This document shows positions 1 through 5,110 of a DNA stretch of 5,110 bases, piece after piece. A program made the translations under genes and the position numbers. Location: positions 1 to 5,110 of the forward strand of contig JAJBVF010000029.1 in assembly GCA_020859965.1 (NCBI GenBank), written 5' to 3'. Positions within the stretch are counted from its first letter, which is position 1. Every line of letters begins with the position of its first letter. This DNA is from Clostridiales bacterium. Its GTDB lineage: Bacteria > Bacillota > Clostridia > Lachnospirales > Lachnospiraceae. The notes under the pieces were generated by a model. The model saw only the letters and a list, made by a program, of their open reading frames with translations, was not told the DNA's origin and ran no database searches.

Positions 1-58
1 ATGCTTTCCCATACTCTGTTCTTTTAGCGAATCTGTTTCAAAGAAGGGCTCTGTCCTT
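1..58. other. Sequence downstream of the permease gene
   Basis: No convincing terminator follows the permease stop. Only a 4-base-pair AAGG/CCTT inverted repeat is present, and it lacks a T-tract. On the minus strand an ATG at 12-10 opens a frame that runs off the window edge (Met-Gly-Lys-His). Its upstream sequence AAAAGAACAGAGT is purine-rich but is not a good ribosome binding site. The operon may continue to the left, but four codons are too few to call a gene. Confidence 0.4.
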
Positions 59-1042
59 TTACTCCTGAGCTCCCTTTGAAGAATAAGCGGTCATCACCAG
101 TGCCAGCAGCAGGATTACTCCCTTTACGATATTAATCGAGTAATACGGGAAGGCCATCGCATACAGACCGTTTTCAATAATACCGATCAGCGCAGCTCCG
201 GCAAAGGTTCCAAGAGCGTTTGCTTTCCCCCGGCCTCCGAGCGAATAGCCGATATTTGCCGCCGCAATGGATGGCATCAGGAAAGAAGTGCCGGCAGTCG
301 TCTGTACGGTACCTGCGCGGGCAGCGATCATCGCTCCGCCAATACTTGAAAAAACAGCTGTGATCACAAATGCCATCGTAATATATGCACCGACCTTGAT
401 GCCGGAAAGGCGCGCGCCGCCCGGATTTGAGCCAACCATATACAGAAGACGTCCGTATTTTGTATAATTCAGGAACAGTTCTACTACCACAACACATACC
501 AGCATGATAATGATAATGTACGGCGATTTTCCCATATTCCAGTAAGCGTCCGGTACCTCACGGACCACCGTCCAGCCGCTCGCGCTGTCAATCTTGGGAT
601 TGATCAGAGAACCGCCTGAATAGGTAAGGATCACGCCATCAAGCACAAACTGCATGGCCAGCGTAGCCAGAAATGCCGTTACATGGAATTTCACTACCAT
701 CAGGGAATTGATCAGGCCTACCACTGCACAGACTCCTGCGGAAGCCAGCATAGCCAGCCACATTGGCATCCCAAACCATGCGATAAACGTGACGCTGAGC
801 GCTGCTCCCAATGTCGCCAGAGACGCAAAAGACAAATCAAAGATGCCTGCTGAAAAGCCCACGGTCGCTCCCATCGCAATCACAGTAGTGATGGAAATGG
901 ATTTCAGGATCGTTACAAAGTTGCTGACGGAAAAGAATGCGGACGGGGCGCAGATTGAAAAAAATACAAATGCGATCGCAATCGCAATTACCACTCCCCA
1001 CTGAGACAATATCTTTCCCACAGATAGTTTTCCTCTATTCAT
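59..1042 (-). CDS. CUT2-type sugar ABC transporter permease (RbsC-like)
   Basis: This is an integral membrane permease of the RbsC/XylH/AraH family (BPD_transp_2), predicted to form the sugar channel, usually as a homodimer. The 327-residue protein is normal for the family and largely hydrophobic, with segments near residues 13-35, 49-65, 76-90, 94-117, 121-140, 174-191, 218-242 and 279-320. Recognisable family motifs are AGIFDLSFAS (65-74; usual form AGGFDLSVGS), YMVGSNPGGARLSGI (201-215), the small-residue-rich SSIGGAMIAARAG (232-244) and SLGGRGKANALGT (267-279). The ATG at 1042 is chosen because AGGAGG lies 8 bases upstream. An in-frame ATG at 1084 has no such site and would overlap the ATPase gene by 50 bases. 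The chosen start still overlaps the ATPase stop by 8 bases, which suggests translational coupling. A second, different permease could lie beyond the window edge. The family is certain; the substrate is unknown. Confidence 0.95.
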   Translation of the reverse strand: MNRGKLSVGKILSQWGVVIAIAIAFVFFSICAPSAFFSVSNFVTILKSISITTVIAMGATVGFSAGIFDLSFASLATLGAALSVTFIAWFGMPMWLAMLASAGVCAVVGLINSLMVVKFHVTAFLATLAMQFVLDGVILTYSGGSLINPKIDSASGWTVVREVPDAYWNMGKSPYIIIIMLVCVVVVELFLNYTKYGRLLYMVGSNPGGARLSGIKVGAYITMAFVITAVFSSIGGAMIAARAGTVQTTAGTSFLMPSIAAANIGYSLGGRGKANALGTFAGAALIGIIENGLYAMAFPYYSINIVKGVILLLALVMTAYSSKGAQE

Positions 1043-2564
1043 TCTCCGAGCCTCCTGTCGAGTAAAATAAAATTTCTTCCTCATTTGTATCTTTTGTCCG
1101 CAATTCCTTCTGTACAGTACCGCTGTACATTACATAAACGCGATCGGACAAAAGCAAAATTTCCGATTGTTCGCTGGATGTATAAATGATACTTTTCCCC
1201 TGTCGGGCAAGTTCTACGATCAGCTTATAAATCTCCTGCTTTGCACCAACGTCAATTCCTTTCGTAGGCTCGTCAAAGATATAAATGTCCGCGTCAGAAT
1301 CCAACCATTTTCCAATCGTCACCTTCTGCTGGTTTCCTCCGGATAAGAGTCCTACCTTCTGCGCAGCAGACGGAGTTTTGATCACAAGGTCTTTAATCTT
1401 CTTTTCCGCTGCTTCCCCTTCTTTTTTCCGGTTAATAAAACCGGCGATCCGGGCATATTTGTTCAGAGTGACCACCGATAAATTGTGTTCTACGGTCTCA
1501 TCCACCAGAATTCCTTCTTTTCTCCGCTCCTCCGGGATCAGTGCGAGTCCGCCATGAATTGCTTCATTCGGAGACGAAAAAGCCACTTCTTTTCCTTTTA
1601 CCTGGTATTTCCCTTCCGGTCGTCCATACGCGCCAAACAGAGTCTTGCAAAGTTCGGTCTTCCCGGCTCCGACCAGACCTGAAATACCGACGATCTCGCC
1701 TTTTTTCACCTCGATATTGATCCCGTGAATCCGCTTTCCCCGGTCAGAAAAATCCGTTGTCTTCAGCACCGTTTCCCCGATCGTTCTGCCGCTCTTGTCA
1801 ATCTCTTCCTGATAGGTGCCTCCGAGCATCATCTTCACAATGTCACTGATCTGAACATCCGCAGACAATTCCGTCTCTCCAACCACCTGGCCGTCCTTCA
1901 GAACCGTAATATCTTCGCAGATTTCGAACAATTCATTCAGACGGTGCGAGATAAATATAATCCCGCACCCCATCTTCTTTAATTTTCGAACCAGATCGAA
2001 CAGTGTTTCCGTTTCTTTCTGGGAAAGAGGAGCCGTAGGCTCATCCAGAATCAGAAACTTGCAGTTCTGCATGATTGCTCTTGCAATGACCACCATCTGC
2101 TTCTCGGCCAATGTCAGTGTGGAAACCAGTTCAGAAACACCAATGGAGATATTCAGATCCTCCAATACCTTAGCGGCTTCCTGCTTCAGCTTCTTCCAGT
2201 TGACAGCTCCTACACCCTTCAATCCGTACACGAGATAGTCCACCATGATATTCTCTGCCACGGAAAGGTTCGGGGTCAGGACACTGTCTACCTCCTGGTA
2301 GACAATGCTGATTCCCAGTGCTCTGGCCGCGCGCGGACTGCGCATTTCCACATGTTCACCGTTAAAATAGATGTCCCCGGTATATCCCGGGTTCGCCCCG
2401 GCAAGAACCTTCATCAGCGTACTTTTTCCCGCGCCGTTCGCGCCAACCAGTGCCTTTGCCTTTCCGCTCTCAAAAACACAGTTCACGTTTTGCAAAGCTT
2501 TTACGCCCGGAAACTCTATGGAGATATTTTTCACTTCGATAATGTTTTTCTTATCCGTATCCAT
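1035..2564 (-). CDS. CUT2-type sugar ABC transporter ATP-binding protein (RbsA/MglA/XylG-like)
   Basis: This 509-residue cytoplasmic protein has two fused nucleotide-binding domains, the standard layout and length for CUT2 monosaccharide importers. Domain 1 has Walker A GANGAGKST (41-49), Q-loop Gln90, a degenerate signature LTLAEKQ (150-156), Walker B LILDEPT (171-177, catalytic Glu175) and switch His207 in ISHR. Domain 2 has Walker A GLVGAGKT (296-303), signature LSGGNQQ (407-413), Walker B IFDEPTKG (429-436) and TSSEQSE (462-468), where Ser replaces the switch His, as is usual for this family. It should bind two copies of the permease encoded downstream. Lys302 in the second Walker A is retained, whereas many relatives have Arg there. 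The ATG at 2564 has AAAGGA 7 bases upstream. The gene follows the binding-protein gene by 30 bases and overlaps the permease start by 8 bases. The role in sugar uptake is secure; the substrate is not. Confidence 0.97.
   Translation of the reverse strand: MDTDKKNIIEVKNISIEFPGVKALQNVNCVFESGKAKALVGANGAGKSTLMKVLAGANPGYTGDIYFNGEHVEMRSPRAARALGISIVYQEVDSVLTPNLSVAENIMVDYLVYGLKGVGAVNWKKLKQEAAKVLEDLNISIGVSELVSTLTLAEKQMVVIARAIMQNCKFLILDEPTAPLSQKETETLFDLVRKLKKMGCGIIFISHRLNELFEICEDITVLKDGQVVGETELSADVQISDIVKMMLGGTYQEEIDKSGRTIGETVLKTTDFSDRGKRIHGINIEVKKGEIVGISGLVGAGKTELCKTLFGAYGRPEGKYQVKGKEVAFSSPNEAIHGGLALIPEERRKEGILVDETVEHNLSVVTLNKYARIAGFINRKKEGEAAEKKIKDLVIKTPSAAQKVGLLSGGNQQKVTIGKWLDSDADIYIFDEPTKGIDVGAKQEIYKLIVELARQGKSIIYTSSEQSEILLLSDRVYVMYSGTVQKELRTKDTNEEEILFYSTGGSENE
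1051..1056 (-). promoter_or_regulatory. Ribosome binding site of the permease gene
   Basis: A perfect AGGAGG (CCTCCT on the plus strand) lies 8 bases upstream of the ATG at 1042, inside the last codons of the ATPase gene. It decides the permease start in favour of 1042 over the upstream in-frame ATG at 1084. Confidence 0.9.
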
Positions 2565-2594
2565 AGATTGATCCTTTCTGAAAACTGAAATCAG

Positions 2595-3644
2595 TTACTC
2601 ATTTTCTGCGCGCAGTGCCTGGATTTCTTCCGTATCATACAGATCCGATGAGCCAAAGCCTTCTGTCGTCTCCGCCAGAGTAGCCATCGTGTCTCCCTCT
2701 GAAACGTTTGTATTGTAAACGCCTACCGCGTCAAACTGTACCGTCTGCGGGGTTTCTACTCCAAGAGACTCCAAAACTGCAAGTCTGACATCCACAACAC
2801 CAATCACATACGGGTCTACCGCTGCGCAGCAGTAATACTGCTCTTCCTCCGCCAGACGTGCTACTTCCGTATCAGAAATATCGATTCCGGTACATACGAT
2901 CTCTGTATTTCCGCTGTCCTTCAAAGCATCCAGAATACCATCAAGGAAGGTAGTAGATGCGGTCCAGATTCCGGCAATATCGCTGTTGTTCGCGATCGCA
3001 GTGGACACACCCGTGTATACTTCAGAGTAATAATCACCGGAAGTACTCGGCGAAATCATCTGAACCACCTCAATCTTTCCTTCCTCTTCATACTGCTCAA
3101 CTACGGAATGACGGGTGTCAAACGGCACAAGCGCGCCCAGCGTATTTACCTCCAGAATTTTCACCGGCTGCTCCGCTCCATTCTCTTCCGCCTTCTCGAT
3201 CAACGCGTCCAGAGAAATCTGTGTCAGCGCCTCATCGCTCTGTGTCGTATAGGTAACGCCGTCCACATAATCACCGCCGCAGTCAAATCCAACTACAGAG
3301 ATTCCTTTTTCTACCGCCTGAGAAACCAGATCATACTGATATCCCTCATTTGCATGAGATACGACCCAGATATCGTAGTCCTGCTGCAGCGCCTGTTCCA
3401 TCAGAGTCTGCATCTTCACGTCGTCTCCGTCAGACATATAAGTGTCCACTTCATAACCGAGGGCTTCTCCCTCTTCCGTACATCCCTTAAAGAACTGTGT
3501 CGTGTGATCAGAGCTTGCCATGTTGCGGATAACCGCGATTTTCTTGGTGCCTTCCTCTGCGTTTGCCGTCAGATTCACCGGTGCCGCCGTCACTGCCACT
3601 GCTGCTGCCATAAGACCTGCTGTTGCTTTTAAAATTTTTTTCAT
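2595..3644 (-). CDS. Sugar ABC transporter substrate-binding protein (Peripla_BP_4 / RbsB-like)
   Basis: This is the extracytoplasmic receptor of the transporter, 349 residues with a type I periplasmic-binding-protein fold. The N terminus is a Sec signal peptide: basic MKK, a short Ala/Val-rich core (about 9-21), and a likely signal peptidase I site after Ala29 (Ala-Asn-Ala, then Glu-Glu). No lipobox cysteine is present. The family pattern follows: first strand KIAVIRN (35-41), QFFKGCTEEGEALGYEV (50-66), repeated helix-strand units such as QALQQDYDIWVVS (84-96) and AVEKGISVVGFD (110-121), and late motifs IAGIWTAS (223-230) and AAVDPYVIGV (274-283). The mature part is rich in Asp and Glu and has five Cys (55, 122, 251, 272, 273). 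The ATG at 3644 has AAAGGAG 9 bases upstream and places the signal peptide at the N terminus. An in-frame ATG at 3722 would add 26 hydrophilic residues and would lie upstream of the predicted transcription start. It is the first gene of the operon. Confidence 0.95.
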   Translation of the reverse strand: MKKILKATAGLMAAAVAVTAAPVNLTANAEEGTKKIAVIRNMASSDHTTQFFKGCTEEGEALGYEVDTYMSDGDDVKMQTLMEQALQQDYDIWVVSHANEGYQYDLVSQAVEKGISVVGFDCGGDYVDGVTYTTQSDEALTQISLDALIEKAEENGAEQPVKILEVNTLGALVPFDTRHSVVEQYEEEGKIEVVQMISPSTSGDYYSEVYTGVSTAIANNSDIAGIWTASTTFLDGILDALKDSGNTEIVCTGIDISDTEVARLAEEEQYYCCAAVDPYVIGVVDVRLAVLESLGVETPQTVQFDAVGVYNTNVSEGDTMATLAETTEGFGSSDLYDTEEIQALRAENE

Positions 3645-3653
3645 TTGTTTTTT

Positions 3654-3660
3654 CTCCTTT
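3654..3660 (-). promoter_or_regulatory. Ribosome binding site of the substrate-binding protein gene
   Basis: AAAGGAG on the minus strand, 9 bases before the ATG at 3644, is a strong Gram-positive-type site. Together with the signal peptide that begins at this ATG, it fixes the gene start and rules out the upstream in-frame ATG at 3722. Confidence 0.88.
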
Positions 3661-3704
3661 TCTAAATTATTTTTTATGTTTCGCCTACTTGTTTCTGTAG
3701 CTTT

Positions 3705-3732
3705 ATTATAATCTATGTGCAAAAATATTCAA
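3705..3732 (-). promoter_or_regulatory. Sigma-A-type promoter of the transporter operon
   Basis: On the minus strand a perfect -10 hexamer TATAAT (3710-3705) is preceded, after a 16-base spacer, by TTGAAT (3732-3727), which matches the -35 consensus TTGACA at four positions. Transcription would start near 3698, leaving a leader of about 54 bases that contains the AAAGGAG site. The promoter lies downstream of the regulator gene's terminator, so the transporter operon should be transcribed independently of the regulator. The position is read directly from the sequence; its activity is inferred. Confidence 0.75.
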
Positions 3733-3900
3733 TAGTTTTTATCTAAATATTTTAGTTTTGATGTCATTTTCGTTATATCTTTACAATTTTGTTTCTTTTA
3801 TTTTGTGCATTTTAACAACATTATTTTGTGTTTTTTCTCTTTTGTTTGTTTCTCCATCTAAATTTTTTATATAAATTTTTAATAATTGATTTATATACTT

Positions 3901-3975
3901 CCAGGCTCTGCGCAATCGGAGGATTCCTTATGACGTGGGCTTCAGCCGCAAAAATCCTTTCCCGGCTCTGCGCAT
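3901..3975. repeat. Short structured element bounded by GGCTCTGCGCA direct repeats
   Basis: Two near-identical 14-mers, CCAGGCTCTGCGCA (3901-3914) and CCCGGCTCTGCGCA (3961-3974), lie exactly 60 bases apart and differ at one position. The sequence between them can fold: the self-complementary TGCGCA at 3909-3914 pairs with TGCGCA at 3969-3974, CGG (3917-3919) with CCG (3962-3964), and AGGATT (3920-3925) with AATCCT (3953-3958). A small GGC-TTCA-GCC hairpin (3938-3947) sits at the tip. All pairs are Watson-Crick, so the fold is possible on either strand. The element directly abuts the terminator T-tract and is much richer in GC than the DNA on its transporter-operon side. On the plus strand it also contains GGAGG (3918-3922) followed by a 15-codon open frame (3930-3977). 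It may be a dispersed intergenic repeat, a small structured RNA, or a relic of coding sequence. The sequence alone does not decide between these. Confidence 0.4.
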
Positions 3976-4010
3976 AAAAAATGCACCATGGCTTTTTTAA
4001 CCACAGTGCA
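3976..4010 (-). terminator. Intrinsic terminator of the LacI-type regulator gene
   Basis: On the minus strand the arm TGCACTGTGGT (4010-4000) pairs with GCCATGGTGCA (3992-3982) around the loop TAAAAAA, and TTTTTT (3981-3976) follows. The 11-base-pair stem has three G-U pairs. On the plus strand these become A-C mismatches and there is no adjacent T-tract, so the signal is directional. It starts 44 bases after the regulator's stop codon and separates the regulator from the transporter operon. Confidence 0.85.
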
Positions 4011-4054
4011 CGTAAAAATTTTATTCTGTTTTCCTTTTCATACAGGATCAGCAT

Positions 4055-5059
4055 TTACCCATTCCGGTCGCACACGCTGCCGCGTTCAATAATCTGTGTA
4101 CAGACCTGCATTTTCCATCTTGTCCTGTCGCCATCCTGAATCATATTCTGAAGCCGCCGCACCGCTTCCCGCCCCATCTCCTGTTTGGGTACCCGCAAGG
4201 TAGTCAACGGCGGTACAGAAATCGCTGAATAAGAAAGATCGTCAAATCCGATCACCGATACATCTTCCGGTATACGGATTCCGTATTCCCGCATTGCCTT
4301 CATTGCCCCCAGGGCGATCAGATCGTTATCAGAAAGAAATGCGGTTGGAAGAGGCGGTTTCTTTTTCAGGTAAGCAGCCATGGCTGCGCAGGATTCATCC
4401 ATTCTGGGAGAGAGTGTGACCGTATATTCTTTTTTTATCGGAATGCCTGCTTTTCTCAGCGCATTTTCATACCCGGCCTCTCTGGAGCAAAAGGGAGTAA
4501 GCCGGCAGGTTCCCCGCAGATATCCAATCTCCCGATGTCCTTTCCTGAGCAGATACTCAACCGCAATCTGAGCAGAATCTGCATTATTGATCATAATTCC
4601 GTCGAAGGACATATCCTCTCTCCAGTAATCCACAACAAGAAACGGACAGGTCATTCCCCGAATGATCCATTCATCCTCTTCAGACATCTCTGTTCCCAGC
4701 AATATCACAGCTGACGTCTTATCATTCATCAGCCGTTTCGCCTGCTCCTGATAATCGTCCTCTCTGGAATCCAGATTGCACAGAATCATATCCAGTCCGC
4801 AATTGCGGCATTCCCGCTCTATGCCTGTCATCATCTGAGCGAAAAAGGGAGAAGTTTCCGTAATATCTCCCGTTTTTGTAAATATTACAAACTTCAGTTT
4901 CGTAATCCGGTCTTCCGACAGATATCCCATTTCCCGCGCAGCCTCCAGGATTTTCGCCGCTGTACCGGCATTTACTCCTTTTTTATAATTAAGTGCGTTT
5001 GATACCGTCGCGGGAGAAAATCCGGTTCTCTGGCTGATCTCCTTTATGCTTACCTTCAT
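4055..5059 (-). CDS. LacI-family transcriptional regulator
   Basis: This 334-residue protein is a cytoplasmic DNA-binding repressor or activator of the LacI/GalR family. The N-terminal helix-turn-helix is clear: VSIKEISQRTGFSPATVSNALN (3-24), with recognition helix about 16-24 and ILEAAREMGY at 37-46. The effector domain has family landmarks SPFFAQMMTGIE (70-81), SREAGYENAL (192-201), FLSDNDLIALGAMKA (241-255) and the hallmark PEDVSVIGFDDLSYSAISVPPLTTL (264-288). Arg193 and Asp274 match positions that usually contact the sugar effector. The hinge is unusual: only about nine residues separate Gly-Tyr (45-46) from the first strand KFVIF, and the usual Asn-x-x-Ala-Arg-x-Leu hinge helix is absent. 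GGAGG lies 5 bases upstream of the ATG. Its position beside a sugar transporter operon suggests that it regulates that operon. The effector could be the transported sugar or a metabolite of it; neither is identifiable here. Confidence 0.94.
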   Translation of the reverse strand: MKVSIKEISQRTGFSPATVSNALNYKKGVNAGTAAKILEAAREMGYLSEDRITKLKFVIFTKTGDITETSPFFAQMMTGIERECRNCGLDMILCNLDSREDDYQEQAKRLMNDKTSAVILLGTEMSEEDEWIIRGMTCPFLVVDYWREDMSFDGIMINNADSAQIAVEYLLRKGHREIGYLRGTCRLTPFCSREAGYENALRKAGIPIKKEYTVTLSPRMDESCAAMAAYLKKKPPLPTAFLSDNDLIALGAMKAMREYGIRIPEDVSVIGFDDLSYSAISVPPLTTLRVPKQEMGREAVRRLQNMIQDGDRTRWKMQVCTQIIERGSVCDRNG

Positions 5060-5091
5060 GTCTGCCTCCAGTGCCGTAACACTTTTTATCC

Positions 5092-5097
5092 TTTATA
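5092..5097 (-). promoter_or_regulatory. Possible -10 element of the regulator gene
   Basis: TATAAA on the minus strand, 32 bases upstream of the regulator's ATG, would place a transcription start near 5085 and leave a short leader containing the GGAGG site. The matching -35 region would fall outside the window, so this is tentative. Confidence 0.3.
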
Positions 5098-5110
5098 CAA
5101 TATAAATAAT

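Larger units (their letters stand above)
3645..4054. other. Intergenic region between the regulator gene and the transporter operon
   Basis: In the direction of transcription this 410-base region holds the regulator's terminator (4010-3976), a GC-richer hairpin-forming element (about 3975-3901, roughly 53% GC over 3901-3960), a very AT-rich stretch (about 13% GC over 3841-3900 and 20% over 3781-3840), then the operon promoter and leader. A 77-codon minus-strand reading frame spans 4054-3821, but it runs straight through the terminator hairpin and has no convincing ribosome binding site, so it is not called as a gene. Beyond these items the AT-rich part shows only weak inverted and direct repeats. 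Confidence 0.7.

Noticed and set aside
1043..1084. Longer N terminus for the permease from an ATG at 1084
   Set aside because: The ATG at 1042 has a perfect AGGAGG at ideal spacing. The longer form would add 14 mostly charged or polar residues and extend the overlap with the ATPase gene to 50 bases.
3108..3632. Plus-strand 174-codon open frame, and other plus-strand frames inside the transporter genes
   Set aside because: They lie opposite clear, full-length family members, have no recognisable domains, and have Arg/His/Cys-rich compositions typical of antisense translation.
3645..3722. Longer N terminus for the binding protein from an ATG at 3722
   Set aside because: The ATG lies upstream of the -10 hexamer and the predicted transcription start, has no ribosome binding site, and would bury the signal peptide behind 26 hydrophilic residues.
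3698..3780. Catabolite-control (cre) site near the promoter
   Set aside because: I looked for the TGWAANCGNTNWCA pattern in the upstream region and found no acceptable match.
3982..4012. Terminator acting on the plus strand at the same hairpin
   Set aside because: On the plus strand the three G-U pairs become A-C mismatches, and no T-tract directly follows the stem.
3821..4054. Minus-strand 77-codon open frame starting immediately after the regulator's stop codon
   Set aside because: It reads through the strong terminator hairpin at 4010-3976 and has no good ribosome binding site. Its composition swings from GC-richer to extremely AT-rich, with a Lys-rich tail. The apparent peptide in the middle is explained by the repeat-bounded structured element.
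1..5110. CRISPR array, tRNA or rRNA gene, insertion sequence or phage module
   Set aside because: There are no regularly spaced repeats, no cloverleaf or rRNA-like segments, and no transposase, integrase or phage-like proteins in the window.

Overview
The window looks like part of a chromosome from a low-to-mid GC Gram-positive bacterium, most likely a gut-type Clostridia (Lachnospiraceae-like). The grounds are strong AAAGGAG/AGGAGG ribosome binding sites, very AT-rich intergenic DNA beside coding DNA of moderate GC, and the style of the proteins. This placement is inference, because there is no rRNA or marker gene.

All four convincing genes lie on the minus strand, so transcription runs from high to low coordinates. 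In that order they are: a LacI-family regulator (5059 to 4055); a 410-base intergenic region (4054 to 3645); a sugar-type periplasmic-binding-protein-like substrate-binding protein (3644 to 2595); a double-domain ABC ATPase of the CUT2 (RbsA/MglA/XylG) type (2564 to 1035); and an RbsC-type permease (1042 to 59). The binding protein, ATPase and permease form a compact operon. There are 30 bases between the first two and an 8-base overlap between the last two. About 58 bases remain after the permease with no convincing terminator, so the operon may continue beyond the left edge.

The intergenic region contains a good intrinsic terminator for the regulator gene (4010 to 3976). Next to it is a short GC-richer structured element (about 3901-3975) that no gene explains. 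An AT-rich stretch follows, then a recognisable sigma-A-type promoter for the transporter operon (TTGAAT, 16 bases, TATAAT). The regulator therefore appears to be a separate transcription unit that probably controls the transporter and possibly itself. No operator could be identified with confidence.

Working model: the exported binding protein captures a monosaccharide or related small polyol, the permease (probably a homodimer) moves it across the membrane, and the ATPase drives this. The LacI-type protein senses the sugar or a derivative. The substrate cannot be read from the sequence, because no catabolic gene is in the window.

This is mostly a conventional sugar-uptake locus. The points most worth a second look are the hairpin-forming element with flanking repeats at 3901-3975, the absence of a lipobox cysteine in the binding protein, and the shortened hinge in the LacI-type regulator.
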